Made by a program: the position numbers and the translations under genes. From Caballeronia hypogeia (GTDB taxonomy: Bacteria; Pseudomonadota; Gammaproteobacteria; Burkholderiales; Burkholderiaceae), in contig NZ_FCOA02000016.1 in assembly GCF_001544875.2 (NCBI RefSeq), positions 62,001 to 126,000 on the forward strand: a stretch of 64,000 nt of DNA, given 5' to 3'. Under the pieces are notes generated by a model. The model was not told where the DNA came from and made no database searches. It was given only the letters and a program-made list of their open reading frames with translations. Below are positions 17,212 through 26,836 of the stretch, in pieces (within the stretch, counting starts at the first letter, position 1; every line of letters begins with the position of its first letter).

Positions 17212-18141
17212 TCATTGGTGCGCCAGCATCAGGTTCAGGTTCTGAACCGCTGCGCCGGATGCGCCCTTTCCGAGATTATCGAAAACCGCGGACAGGAGGA
17301 CGTGCCCGTGTTCCGTGCTAGAAAATACGCTCAAGTGCATGTCGTTCGTACCGTTCAGCATTTGCGGGTCCAGGTGCTTCAAGACGCACGATTCTTGCAG
17401 CGGCAAAACATGTACGTGGTCCGACTGGGCATAGTGGCGGGCGAGGCAGGCGTGTAACGTGGCGCCATTCACTCCGGGCGCCAGCAGTCGCACAGCCAGC
17501 GGCACCGTCAGCACGATGCCTTGGCGGAACGCTCCGTATGCAGGGACGAAAACGGGACGTTCCAAGAGCCCGGCGTGCTGCTGGATCTCGGGCGTGTGCT
17601 TGTGCGCGAGCTCCAGGCCATATACCTGGTATGAAGGCGCGTTAGCGGTTCCGGTTCCCTCGTATTCCTCCACGCCGGCGCGTCCGCGTCCGGAGTAGCC
17701 GGAGACCGCATGAATGCTGATGGGATAGTCGCCAGGTATGAACCCCGCCTCCACCAGCGGACGCAGCAGGCCAAGCGCACCGGTCGGATAGCAACCGGGG
17801 TTGGTGACCCGACTTGCGTTTGCAATCCTCTCCGCCTGTCCCGGCGTCATCTCCGGAAATCCGTAAGTCCAGTTCGGCTGTGTGCGGTGGGCGGAGCTTG
17901 CGTCGATGACTCGAACCGCAGGATTGACAATCGTGGCCACTGCCTCGCGTGCGGCGGCGTCCGGCAAACAGAGGATGGCGATGTCGCAGGCGTTGATGGC
18001 TTCCGCGCGACGCCGCAAATCTTTGCGCTCCGCAGCTGCAAGTGTGATCAGTCTGATATCGGTCCGGCTGCGCAGCCGTTCGTGGATCAGCAATCCGGTG
18101 GTGCCTTGGTCGCCATCGATGAAAACAACAGGAGAGCTCAT
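17212..18141 (-). CDS. argC: N-acetyl-gamma-glutamyl-phosphate reductase, type 2 (ArgC)
   Basis: 309 residues, the short type-2 form of ArgC. It has the N-terminal nucleotide motif DGDQGTTGL, the catalytic cysteine in NPGCYPTGA and the downstream SGYSGRGR segment. It reduces N-acetylglutamyl phosphate to the semialdehyde in arginine biosynthesis. No other arg gene is adjacent; a LysR regulator is divergent from it. It may be a second argC or serve a related acyl-phosphate reduction. The family call is firm; the pathway role is inferred. Confidence 0.88.
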   Translation of the reverse strand: MSSPVVFIDGDQGTTGLLIHERLRSRTDIRLITLAAAERKDLRRRAEAINACDIAILCLPDAAAREAVATIVNPAVRVIDASSAHRTQPNWTYGFPEMTPGQAERIANASRVTNPGCYPTGALGLLRPLVEAGFIPGDYPISIHAVSGYSGRGRAGVEEYEGTGTANAPSYQVYGLELAHKHTPEIQQHAGLLERPVFVPAYGAFRQGIVLTVPLAVRLLAPGVNGATLHACLARHYAQSDHVHVLPLQESCVLKHLDPQMLNGTNDMHLSVFSSTEHGHVLLSAVFDNLGKGASGAAVQNLNLMLAHQ

Positions 18142-18270
18142 ACGTGGAATACTCCGCTGACTTAGGGCTGGGAAAGCTAGAACGAGCCCCTATGTTCCGT
18201 GGACGGCTAGAATAGAGAAAGTTGAATTTCATAATGTGTACATTCAGTTTTTCTGAATCCTGACGCCGAT

Positions 18271-19155
18271 ATGCGAGAGATCAGCCTGGACCGCCTGCGC
18301 ACTCTGGTCGCGATTGCAGACCGCGGCTCATTCGCCGAAGCGGCGCGTGCATTGCACCTGGCCCCGCCAACGGTCAGCCTCCATATCGCTGAACTTGAAG
18401 ACCGCATTGGAGCGCCACTCCTGTCGCGGAAGCGCGGACATGTCAGGCCGTCGGCGATAGGAGAGTTGCTGGTGGAGCGCGCGCGTCGACTGCTGGCCGA
18501 TGCTGAGCAGGCGTTAGAGGATATTCAACGCCAGGTGCAGGGGCTCGAAGGGCGCGCGCGGCTCGGTGCGTCGACCGGCGCGATCGCACACCTGTTGCCG
18601 CAAGCGCTTGAGGCGCTGCGCCAGCACCATCCCGCCATCGACATTCAAGTTGCGGTGCTCACTTCACATGAAACGTTGTCGCGACTGTCCGATGGGACGC
18701 TGGACGTCGGGCTGGTCGCGCTGCCGCAACCCCCTGTGGCTGGGCTCGTGATCACGCCCTGGAGGCGCGACCCCGTGATGGCCTTTGTGCCGGCGCACTG
18801 GCGGTGCCCGGCACGCATCACGCCTGAATGGCTCGCTGCCCGACCACTCATTGTCAATGACGCGACCACGCGTCTTTCACGTCTGACTGCGGAGTGGTTC
18901 GCGGCCGGCGGGCATCATCCTGCGCCTCGCATTCAGCTCAACTACAACGACGCGATCAAGAGTCTGGTAGCGGCCGGTTACGGCGCCGCGCTATTGCCAC
19001 ATGAGGCGACTGCGCCATTACCCGACAAGCGCATTGTCATGCGTCCGCTGCGCCCGGCGTTGTGGCGTCGGCTCGGCATTGTGCATCGCGCGGGCTACGT
19101 CGAGCGCTCCACGCAATACGTACTTGAGGTGCTGCGTGATCTGCGATTGAAGTAG
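18271..19155 (+). CDS. LysR family transcriptional regulator
   Basis: 294 residues with the N-terminal LysR helix-turn-helix (LDRLRTLVAIADRGSFAEAARALHLAPPTVSLHIAELEDRIG) and a periplasmic-binding-like effector domain. It is divergent from argC across a 129-base gap, so it probably controls that gene. The effector is unknown. Confidence 0.9.
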   Translation: MREISLDRLRTLVAIADRGSFAEAARALHLAPPTVSLHIAELEDRIGAPLLSRKRGHVRPSAIGELLVERARRLLADAEQALEDIQRQVQGLEGRARLGASTGAIAHLLPQALEALRQHHPAIDIQVAVLTSHETLSRLSDGTLDVGLVALPQPPVAGLVITPWRRDPVMAFVPAHWRCPARITPEWLAARPLIVNDATTRLSRLTAEWFAAGGHHPAPRIQLNYNDAIKSLVAAGYGAALLPHEATAPLPDKRIVMRPLRPALWRRLGIVHRAGYVERSTQYVLEVLRDLRLK

Positions 19156-19460
19156 GAGTCGCCGTTTTCCGCTTCGGTTTGATCTCGCTGGGACAGCAGG
19201 CTTGCTCAACGCCTCGCGTCGGACAGAAAGTGTTCGCGATCACGACCGATGGTACGGCGGTGCAGGGCGCGGCGGGAGGGCGACGATGGCTGGTGCAGTC
19301 GAGACGCCGTGGTTCGTGGTGCAGGCAGCAGCAACCGGCGCAGCCGGGCACGCCCGCGAGCGCTATCGCGAGCGCCAAAAGACGACAAGCGTGCCGAAAG
19401 CACCGAGCGCAAAGGGGACGTCAATCAAGCTGATCAACCCCGATGCTGCGCTGGCCGGAC
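19156..19460. other. Intergenic gap, no supported gene
   Basis: G+C-rich spacer with several short overlapping open frames on both strands. None has a clear start, ribosome site or recognised family. A Cys-rich minus-strand frame here looks like a chance product or a decayed gene. Confidence 0.4.
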
Positions 19461-20960
19461 CTATCGATTGTCTAGTAGCTTGTCGAAGTCACGATCGAGC
19501 ATGGCCAACGACGAATCGATTCTGGCGCGCTTTTCCTTGACCCAATCGTCCTGTTGCCTGAGCTTCGCGCTCGCGGTGCTCAGCATGCGCTCCATCTCGG
19601 CGGGCTGAGGGCCGCCGACGGTACGCCTGTTATTGACGATGGCCACCGGATTCAGCGTCGAGCGAAATTCCTCTTCGCTCATGGGAAGCACCCCGTCGCC
19701 GTACCCCTTGGTGGTTTCTGCATAGATTCGCTGCGCCTGATCGTAGGGGAAACTGCTGGGCTTGATATTGTTCGCTCTCGCATATTCCACGACCTCGGAC
19801 GCGAAGTGGTGTCCCAGCCTGAAGGGCAATTTGTATTTCCGCATCAGCACGTCTGCCACTTCCTGCGATGCGGTCCAGTCGCTGTTCAGTTCTTCCAGTG
19901 CCCGGGCCTGATCGATCACCAGCGCCTTCAGGATATCGTCCCACTTCCGCAAGACCGTGACGGCGCTGTTCACCATCTCCTTGTTGTCCCGGACTTCTTT
20001 TGCGTCGGGCATGCCCGGAGGCAGATTGTGTGCCCGCATGACCGGTCCCATCGCCAGCGTGATGGCGGTCGATGCATCGGCCCGGGTCGAATTCAGCAGC
20101 CCCGGGTTGCGCTTCTGAGGCATGGCGCTGGAAACATAGGTATTGTTGCCGCCTTCCTGAAGGAGAATCCACGGTCGCGGCTGCGCATACTGCGTCATGA
20201 CGTCCTCGATGAAGCTGCCCGCATGGAGCGCGATGCTCGTGACGATCGAGCCGACTTCCACCGGATGATCCACCGCTGCGATCTGATGCGCATCGTAGGC
20301 GTTGTCCACGATGCCGGCGAAACCCAGGTACTGAGCCATGCGCGTGCGGTCCAGCGGCCAGCTCGTGCCGTTCAGGACCGTCGTTCCCATCGGACTCAGA
20401 TCGATGCGCGCATACGCCTCGCGAATGCGCTGGGCGTCGCGATCGAGTGCGGCTGCGTAGCCGAGAAGATAGTGGCCATAGCTATTCGGCTGGGCAGCGA
20501 CGCCGTTCGTGTAGTTCGGGACGATGGTTTTCTCATGCTTGCGCGCGAGCGCGACCATCGTCGCGGACGTCTTGTTCAACTGTTCGGCGAGCCGGAGCAT
20601 GTCGTCGCGCATGATGGCTGCGCGATACGTGGCGTGCATGTCCTGGCTCGAACGTCCCGCGTGCAGGAGCGTGACGTCCATCCCGCCTGCGCGGATGAGC
20701 AGAGGCTCGAACGTGATGACGGTGGAAGGACGTTTGGCGCCAGGCTGATCTCCGTCATGAAGCACCTTGGCAAGCCCGCGCGCGATGCCGGGCGCCAGCG
20801 TCTTGTCCAGCAAGCCCTCGTCGGTATTGATGACGGCGCTCGCCTTGTTGATTTCGCCCAGCCAGTAAAACTCGTCCCGGCTCGTCGACTGCTGGGCGCT
20901 GGCTGGCAACGCATGGAGAGAAATCGCGAAAAGCAGGGGAATGACTTTCTTTCTGAGCAT
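19461..20960 (-). CDS. Exported argininosuccinate lyase / fumarase superfamily lyase
   Basis: 499 residues starting MLRKKVIPLLFAISLHALPASAQQ-like, a clear Sec signal peptide with an AxA cleavage site. The body is of the aspartase/fumarase/argininosuccinate-lyase fold. It has the superfamily loop SSAMPQKRNPG (catalytic Ser) and an argininosuccinate-lyase-like C-terminal domain. Classical members are cytosolic, so export to the periplasm points to cleavage of an external C-N bonded dicarboxylate (an aminopolycarboxylate-type or N-succinyl compound) with release of fumarate. The GntR regulator is divergent and shares a palindromic operator. Substrate unknown. Confidence 0.82.
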   Translation of the reverse strand: MLRKKVIPLLFAISLHALPASAQQSTSRDEFYWLGEINKASAVINTDEGLLDKTLAPGIARGLAKVLHDGDQPGAKRPSTVITFEPLLIRAGGMDVTLLHAGRSSQDMHATYRAAIMRDDMLRLAEQLNKTSATMVALARKHEKTIVPNYTNGVAAQPNSYGHYLLGYAAALDRDAQRIREAYARIDLSPMGTTVLNGTSWPLDRTRMAQYLGFAGIVDNAYDAHQIAAVDHPVEVGSIVTSIALHAGSFIEDVMTQYAQPRPWILLQEGGNNTYVSSAMPQKRNPGLLNSTRADASTAITLAMGPVMRAHNLPPGMPDAKEVRDNKEMVNSAVTVLRKWDDILKALVIDQARALEELNSDWTASQEVADVLMRKYKLPFRLGHHFASEVVEYARANNIKPSSFPYDQAQRIYAETTKGYGDGVLPMSEEEFRSTLNPVAIVNNRRTVGGPQPAEMERMLSTASAKLRQQDDWVKEKRARIDSSLAMLDRDFDKLLDNR

Positions 20961-21076
20961 GGCTCGGTAGTCCTCGTCTCCGGAAGGTGGAAGCACCTGT
21001 TCATATATTCATTGCGCGGAAAGCCGGCAGCGCATTTTAGACAACGGCTTTCCGTCAGGCGAGTGTTCAGCCGGTG

Positions 21077-21095
21077 CTACCATGTAACATGGTAG
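21077..21095. promoter_or_regulatory. Perfect operator CTACCATGT-A-ACATGGTAG
   Basis: 9-bp arms around one base, in the divergent gap between the exported lyase and gntR. It overlaps a possible ATG at 21089. Symmetry, length and position indicate the GntR binding site and autoregulation. Confidence 0.75.
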
Positions 21096-21121
21096 AAACA
21101 ATGGTGGCGCGGCCAAACTTC

Positions 21122-21868
21122 ATGACTCGAAAAATTGTGATCGACCGTCCGCGGTCTCTGTCCGGCGTCGTTACGGAGCGATTGCGTGAGGCAATCATGA
21201 CCGGGGAATTCGCCCTGGGCGAGGCGCTGTCCGAAGACACACTCGCGATCGAACTCGGCGTGAGCCGCACGCCGATTCGCGAGGCGCTCAGCACCTTGCA
21301 GCATCAGGGACTGGTCACCATCGTTCCGCAAACGGGCACTTTCGTGTTCGCGGCGACAGCGGACGATGTCGGTGAACTCTGCGATTTTCGAGCGACGCTG
21401 GAAGTGAAGGCGGCGCGACTGGCCATGGCGCATCACAAGGACGCCGCGCTGGCGAGTCTGAAAAGTGCGTTCGCGGATATGACGCGCGCACAAAAGAAAA
21501 AAGACAGTCGCGCCTACGCACGGGCGGACACGCTGTTCCATGCGGCATTTCTCGATCACTGCGACAACCAGTATCTGAGCTCCGCGTATCTGCTGGCGTC
21601 CGGGCGGGTGAGCGCGTTGCGCACGCATCTCGCCGGGCACGTCGAGGGGGAACCTGCGCGTTCCTTCGACGATCATCGCGAGATCATCGAACTGTGGGCC
21701 AAAGGCGATATCGACAGGATCGAAAGCGTGCTCGTTCAGCACATCATGCGGACACAAGCCAATTACCTGCGCGCGCTGGAGAGCGGTCAGGTTTCAGACG
21801 GCGCATCCGACGCCAGCGGGCGTCCGGCGGTGAAGAAACGCCGGACGCGTAGGGCAGGCGCGGCCTGA
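21122..21868 (+). CDS. GntR family regulator, FadR/FCD subfamily
   Basis: 248 residues from the ATG at 21122. The winged helix includes LSEDTLAIELGVSRTPIREALSTLQHQGLV, followed by an FCD ligand domain (DTLFHAAFLDHCDN). The C-terminus ends in a basic tail (KKRRTRRAG). In-frame ATGs at 21089 and 21101 are possible; the first lies inside the palindrome. The gene ends exactly where the convergent SDR gene ends, with no spacer. It is the probable repressor of the exported lyase and perhaps of the SDR/lyase/MFS genes. Confidence 0.87.
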   Translation: MTRKIVIDRPRSLSGVVTERLREAIMTGEFALGEALSEDTLAIELGVSRTPIREALSTLQHQGLVTIVPQTGTFVFAATADDVGELCDFRATLEVKAARLAMAHHKDAALASLKSAFADMTRAQKKKDSRAYARADTLFHAAFLDHCDNQYLSSAYLLASGRVSALRTHLAGHVEGEPARSFDDHREIIELWAKGDIDRIESVLVQHIMRTQANYLRALESGQVSDGASDASGRPAVKKRRTRRAGAA

Positions 21869-22687
21869 TCAGCTCATCGTGAGGCCGCCCTCGATGTTGA
21901 GGGACTGGCCGGTCATGTAATCCGAGTCTTTCGACGCCAGAAAGGCCGCGAGCCCGGCGACATCGTCCGCCGTTTGCGGGCGGCCCAGCGGCACGGCGCT
22001 CACGCGCTGCTTCCACGCCTGTCCGGATTCCCAGTTCTCGATGGCGGTCCATTGCTGATCGATCAACTTCCACATGTCGGTCTCGACGAGGCCCGGACAG
22101 ATCGCATTGACCGTGATATCCGGCGCGAAGGTATACGCCGCCGATTGCGTGATGCTGATCACAGCCGCCTTGCTCGCGCGATAGTGAGGAATGACCGGCG
22201 CCATCGGTCCCGCGCCGTAGCGGCCCGCGATGGACGACAGCGTCACGATCTTGCCCTTCGGACGTCCTTCGGCGATCGGCGTCTGCTTGCGCATCTGGCG
22301 CGCGGCGGCCTGAGTCGTCAGGAACACGCCCTTGGTGTTCACCGCGAACACCTTGTCCCAGTCCTCCTCGCCGATATCCAGATATTGCTTGACCTGAATC
22401 ACGCCCGCATTGGCGATCATCATGTCGATGCGTCCGTATGCCTCGACGACTGACGCGACCATCCGCTCGCAGTCCGCTTGCCGGGTGACGTCCACGGTGA
22501 TCGCGATGGCTTCGACATCGCGTTGACGCAGTTCGTCGCAGACGGTCTGCGCGGCGCCGCCGTTGATATCCGCGATCGCGAGTTTCGCGCCTTCTTCCGC
22601 GAGGCGCAGGGCCATTGCGCGTCCAATACCCTGGCCGCCTCCGGTCACCGCAACGACGAGTCCCGCCAGCGATTGATGCTTGCTCAT
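21869..22687 (-). CDS. Short-chain dehydrogenase/reductase (SDR)
   Basis: 272-residue classical SDR: TGGGQGIG nucleotide motif (about residues 15-22), NAG in the middle, Ser in TLSSIAG and the catalytic YRASK. It would oxidise or reduce a hydroxyl/keto group with NAD(P). It is downstream of the PEP-mutase/isocitrate-lyase family gene on the same strand, 33 bases apart, so probably in the same operon. Substrate not identifiable. Confidence 0.9.
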   Translation of the reverse strand: MSKHQSLAGLVVAVTGGGQGIGRAMALRLAEEGAKLAIADINGGAAQTVCDELRQRDVEAIAITVDVTRQADCERMVASVVEAYGRIDMMIANAGVIQVKQYLDIGEEDWDKVFAVNTKGVFLTTQAAARQMRKQTPIAEGRPKGKIVTLSSIAGRYGAGPMAPVIPHYRASKAAVISITQSAAYTFAPDITVNAICPGLVETDMWKLIDQQWTAIENWESGQAWKQRVSAVPLGRPQTADDVAGLAAFLASKDSDYMTGQSLNIEGGLTMS

Positions 22688-22720
22688 TCCTGTCTCTCCA
22701 ATAAAGTCGTGGTGGGCGCG

Positions 22721-23551
22721 TCAGATGTAGTCGGACTTGCCGAGCAACGCCTCGTAGTCGGCAAGCGTCATGCGGCCTTGCGGCGCGTCGGCGGTGGTGC
22801 CGTGCGCCTTGATGTGATCGACGAAGCCCGTCATCATCTGCGCGTAAGCGAGCGTGGCCGACACCGGGAACGCGAGCAGTTTCACGCCAAGCGCCTCGAA
22901 CTCTTTCGCCGTCAGCGGCGGGGCCTTGCCGTCGACATAGTTGAACATCAGCGGCGCGTCGATGGTCTCGACCGCTTCCCTGATTTCTTCCGCCGATTGC
23001 AGCATCTCGAGCAGCACGACATCGGCGCCTGCCGCGGCGTAGGCGCGTCCGCGCGCGAGCGCGTCCGCGAAGCCGTTGGGAATGCGCGCGTCGGACCGGC
23101 CGATGATGAGCAGGTCGGGATTCCGGCGTGCCTCGCAGGCCGCGCGAATCTTGTCCGCGTGTTCTTCTGGCGAGATCAGCGCGAGGCCGGCCATCGCCCC
23201 GCAGCGCTTGGGCGTGACCTGGTCTTCGAGATGGATCGCGCCGACTCCGGCCGCCTCGTAGGCGCGAACGGTGCGCTGCACGTTGTTCGCATTGCCGTAA
23301 CCCGTATCGGCATCCGCGATGACGGGAATTTGCACGGCATCGGCGAACGCGCGGCCGCGCTCGACCATCTCCGTCATGGTGAGCAGGCCGATGTCGGGCG
23401 CGCCGATGAGCGACGCCGACAAACCATTGCCCGTCATGTAGACCGCCTCGAAACCCGCGCGCTCGATGATGCGCGCGCCCAATGCATCGTGACAGCCCGG
23501 GGCCACGATCAGTCCGGGTTGCTTCAGCCGTGCGGCCAGATTCTTCGACAC
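22721..23551 (-). CDS. Isocitrate lyase / PEP mutase superfamily protein
   Basis: 276 residues with the superfamily metal loop DADTGYGNANNV and the flexible catalytic loop EDQVTPKRCG. The loop Cys is the form seen in 2-methylisocitrate lyase and carboxyphosphonoenolpyruvate-mutase-like lyases. The family cleaves or forms C-C or P-C bonds next to a carboxylate and commonly yields pyruvate or glyoxylate plus a dicarboxylate. It is first in a minus-strand unit with the SDR gene, divergent from an MFS gene. No propionate (prp) genes are near, so a dedicated side pathway is likelier than the methylcitrate cycle. Confidence 0.87.
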   Translation of the reverse strand: MSKNLAARLKQPGLIVAPGCHDALGARIIERAGFEAVYMTGNGLSASLIGAPDIGLLTMTEMVERGRAFADAVQIPVIADADTGYGNANNVQRTVRAYEAAGVGAIHLEDQVTPKRCGAMAGLALISPEEHADKIRAACEARRNPDLLIIGRSDARIPNGFADALARGRAYAAAGADVVLLEMLQSAEEIREAVETIDAPLMFNYVDGKAPPLTAKEFEALGVKLLAFPVSATLAYAQMMTGFVDHIKAHGTTADAPQGRMTLADYEALLGKSDYI

Positions 23552-23729
23552 CGTTCGTCTCCTTTCGAATGTCCTTGTTTCAGCTAAGGCGCCAAATGCG
23601 GGAAAACCGCGATAACTGGGATACTAGTTTCTCATATACGATAGCGCAACAGTTTTTGATCATGCGCCGGACTCGGGCGCGACATAACCACCGGACGGCG
23701 TGCAATCCGCATCGAAGAGAGGAAAAAGG

Positions 23730-25076
23730 ATGTCATCAAACAGATCGGCGACGGGGCTCGCGCCAAGGAGCGAGGCGGCCGGAAGGCAAGGCGATGGCGC
23801 AATGGAGCGCGCCGTGATTCGCAAGCTGCACACCCGGATCGTGTGGTACTGCTTCCTGCTGTTCATCATCAACTACCTCGACCGCGTGAACGTCGGTTTC
23901 GCGGCGCTGGAAATGAACAGCGAGATCGGGCTCGATCCGAAGGCGTATGGCCTGGGTGCGGGCATCTTCTTTATCGGCTACATCCTGTTCGAAGTGCCCA
24001 GCAATCTGATCATGGATCGCGTGGGACCGCGCGTGTGGATCGCGCGCATCATGGTGACCTGGGGTCTGGTCTGCTGCGCGATGGCCGCCTTGCAGGGTCC
24101 GCACAGCTTCTATCTGCTGCGCTTCCTGCTGGGCCTGGCGGAGGCGGGGTTCGCGCCCGGCGTGCTGCTCTACATCACGTACTGGTTCCCGAAGAAGGAG
24201 CGCGGCAAGGCCGTTGCGGGCTTCATGCTGGCGACCGTCCTGTCCTCGGTGTTCGGCGCGCCGCTTTCGGGCTACATCATCGGCGCGGCACACGGCTGGT
24301 TCGGTTACTCGGGCTGGCGCTGGATGTTCCTGCTCGAAGGCATTCCGGCGGTGCTGCTCGGCATCGTCACTTTCTTCTATCTGGTCGACCGGCCGCAGTC
24401 GCCGCGTGCGAACCGCTGGCTCACCCCTGACGAACGCAACTGGCTGATCGCGAAGCTCGATACCGAACGCGAAGAAACCGGCCGCCATGGCGCACAGTCA
24501 TTTCTCGCGGCGCTGAAGGACCTGCGCGTCTGGGTGCTGACGCTGATTTACATGTTCAACGGCGTCGCCATTTATGGCGTGGTGCTGTGGCTTCCGCAGA
24601 TCGTCCGCAGTGTCGGCGGCCTCACGACGTTCCAGACCGGCGTGGTCTCGGCGATTCCGTTTATCTTCGGCGCGATCGGACTCGTGCTGGTCGCGCGCAG
24701 TTCCGACCGCACGGGCGAACGCAGGATGCACACCGCATTCGCGGGCTTGCTGGGCGGCGTCTTTCTTGCGGCGAGCGCGATTGCGCCCACCCCGCTGCTG
24801 GGACTGCTGGCGCTCTGCATCTGCGCGACGGGATTGTGGGCGACGCTCGGCGTTTTCTGGACGCTGCCTTCGCAATTCCTGACCGGCGCCGCCGCCGCAG
24901 GCGGTCTCGCCTTCATCAACGGTGTGGCGCAGATCGGCGGATTCACCGGGCCCTTTCTCGTCGGCTGGGTAAGGGAAGCTACCGGTGGATTCACCTATCC
25001 GCTTCTGACGCTGGCCATCGGGCCGGTCATCGCGTGCGGACTATGCCTTTCGTTGAAGGCGAAGCGCGACGTTTGA
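23730..25076 (+). CDS. MFS transporter, anion:cation symporter type
   Basis: 448-residue permease with the ACS opening FIINYLDRVNVGFAALEM and about 12 hydrophobic segments. The ATG is preceded by AGAGGAAAAAGG, a strong ribosome site. It is divergent from the lyase/SDR pair and probably imports their substrate. Phthalate, tartrate and 4-hydroxyphenylacetate permeases belong to this group. Confidence 0.88.
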   Translation: MSSNRSATGLAPRSEAAGRQGDGAMERAVIRKLHTRIVWYCFLLFIINYLDRVNVGFAALEMNSEIGLDPKAYGLGAGIFFIGYILFEVPSNLIMDRVGPRVWIARIMVTWGLVCCAMAALQGPHSFYLLRFLLGLAEAGFAPGVLLYITYWFPKKERGKAVAGFMLATVLSSVFGAPLSGYIIGAAHGWFGYSGWRWMFLLEGIPAVLLGIVTFFYLVDRPQSPRANRWLTPDERNWLIAKLDTEREETGRHGAQSFLAALKDLRVWVLTLIYMFNGVAIYGVVLWLPQIVRSVGGLTTFQTGVVSAIPFIFGAIGLVLVARSSDRTGERRMHTAFAGLLGGVFLAASAIAPTPLLGLLALCICATGLWATLGVFWTLPSQFLTGAAAAGGLAFINGVAQIGGFTGPFLVGWVREATGGFTYPLLTLAIGPVIACGLCLSLKAKRDV

Positions 25077-25133
25077 TCGGTGCAATGAGCGCGGTAACCG
25101 CTAAAATTGTGTTTTTTAGCCGGGAATACGTGC

Positions 25134-26579
25134 ATGTCTTTTGCCTCGCTTGGCCTGATCGAGCCGTTGCTGCGAAATTTGCAGGACCTCAATTACCAGA
25201 CACCTACGCCGGTGCAGGCCAAGGCGATTCCTGCCGTGCTCAGCGGCAAGGACGTCATGGCCGCGGCGCAGACCGGCACTGGCAAAACGGCGGGCTTTGC
25301 GCTGCCGCTGCTGCAACGGCTGGCGCAACACGGCCCGGCGGTATCGAGCAACCGCGCGCGGGTTCTGGTGCTGGTGCCCACGCGCGAACTGGCTGAACAA
25401 GTCCTGCAAAGCTTTGTCGAGTACGGCAAAGGCCTCGACTTGCGATATCTGGCCGCCTATGGCGGCGTGAGCATCAACCCGCAGATGATGAAGTTGCGCA
25501 AGGGCGTGGATGTGCTCGTTGCCACGCCGGGCCGTTTGCTGGATCTCAATCGCCAGAACGCAGTGCAGTTCGATCAGGTACAAGCGCTGGTGCTGGATGA
25601 AGCCGACCGCATGCTCGATCTGGGCTTTGCGCGCGAACTCAACGCCGTCTTCGCCGCCTTGCCCGCTCGGCGGCAGACCCTGCTGTTCTCCGCCACGTTC
25701 ACCGATGATATCCGCGCCATGGCGGCGAGCATTCTGCGCGGCCCGGTCAACATCAGCGTCAGCCCGCCCAATGCGACGGCCAGCAAGATCAGGCAATGGG
25801 TGGTGCCGGTGGACAAAAGAAACAAGCCCGACCTCTTCATGCACCTCGTGGCTCAGAACAACTGGGAGCACGCGCTGGTGTTCGTCAAAACCCGCAATGG
25901 CGTGGATTACCTGGCGGCCATGCTGGATGAAGCGGGTTATGCGGTCGACACCATCCATGGCGACAAACCGCAACCCGCGCGCCTGCGTGCGCTCGAGCGT
26001 TTCAAGACAGGCGAAGTACAAATGCTGGTGGCCACCGATGTGGCTGCACGCGGGCTGGATATCGACGACCTGCCGCTGGTGATCAACGTTGATCTGCCGA
26101 TCGTGCCGCAAGACTACGTGCACCGTATCGGCCGTACCGGCCGCGCGGGCGCCAGCGGCGTGGCGGTGTCCCTCGTTTGCGCCGATGAAGCGCCGCAACT
26201 GGCCGCGATCGAAGCGCTGATCCGGCAAACGCTGCCCCGTGAAGAAGAACCGGGCTTTGAAGCCGAACACCGCGTGCCGCAAACCAGCGCAACGGGTGAG
26301 ATCATCAAGAAGCCCAAAAAACCTAAGAAGCCCAAAGTGCCGCAAGCTGCGCCGGGCGTCACGCAGGCGCTCAGCAAAAAACCGCGCCCGCAAGGTGGCG
26401 AAAATAAACGCAAGCCTTCGGCGCAGCGCGCTGCGGCCCCGGAGAAAGGCGCAAGCTTGTCCGGCGGTAATCCCTTCAGCGTGAAAAAGCCACGCAGCAA
26501 ACCCGTCGGCAAGCCAGTTGCGGATTCACGTAAGCCGGCTGACAAACCCGCTGGTGGCCGGAGCAAACGCCAGCCCTGA
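25134..26579 (+). CDS. rhlE: DEAD-box ATP-dependent RNA helicase RhlE
   Basis: 481 residues: Q motif FASLGLIEPLLRNL...TPVQ, Walker A AAQTGTGKT, DEAD box VLDEADRMLDLGF, SAT motif, and the helicase C domain ending HRIGRTGRAG. A Lys/Arg-rich tail of about 120 residues follows, typical of beta-proteobacterial RhlE and probably RNA-binding. It acts in ribosome assembly or RNA turnover, cold-induced in related species. The start (MSFASLGL) matches the family. Confidence 0.93.
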   Translation: MSFASLGLIEPLLRNLQDLNYQTPTPVQAKAIPAVLSGKDVMAAAQTGTGKTAGFALPLLQRLAQHGPAVSSNRARVLVLVPTRELAEQVLQSFVEYGKGLDLRYLAAYGGVSINPQMMKLRKGVDVLVATPGRLLDLNRQNAVQFDQVQALVLDEADRMLDLGFARELNAVFAALPARRQTLLFSATFTDDIRAMAASILRGPVNISVSPPNATASKIRQWVVPVDKRNKPDLFMHLVAQNNWEHALVFVKTRNGVDYLAAMLDEAGYAVDTIHGDKPQPARLRALERFKTGEVQMLVATDVAARGLDIDDLPLVINVDLPIVPQDYVHRIGRTGRAGASGVAVSLVCADEAPQLAAIEALIRQTLPREEEPGFEAEHRVPQTSATGEIIKKPKKPKKPKVPQAAPGVTQALSKKPRPQGGENKRKPSAQRAAAPEKGASLSGGNPFSVKKPRSKPVGKPVADSRKPADKPAGGRSKRQP

Positions 26580-26587
26580 TTCGTGGG

Positions 26588-26836
26588 ATGGATAACGCGA
26601 TACGCGTGGCGTGGCCTGAATTCGCGCTGCACGACTACGCCGCCGCCGCGCAACTGTGCGGCCGATGCCCTGCTCGCGACACCTTCGATCGCCGCCGATT
26701 CGCGCGCGCGTGCATTGCGTGGAGGCTCGCGATGTCGAGCGGGAGCGATGCGTATCGTCACGGCCGCTATCGCGACAGCCTGGCGGCGCTCGACGGACGC
26801 GACCGGCAACGCGCCGCGATCGCGTATGTGCGCTAA
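26588..26836 (+). CDS. Hypothetical 82-residue protein
   Basis: Starts 8 bases after the rhlE stop and keeps a strong G/C third-position bias to its stop, unlike the AT-richer sequence after it. It has a CGRC pair and a DAYRHGRYRDSLAALDG segment. No family recognised and no convincing ribosome site, so translation by readthrough coupling with rhlE is possible. Confidence 0.45.
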   Translation: MDNAIRVAWPEFALHDYAAAAQLCGRCPARDTFDRRRFARACIAWRLAMSSGSDAYRHGRYRDSLAALDGRDRQRAAIAYVR

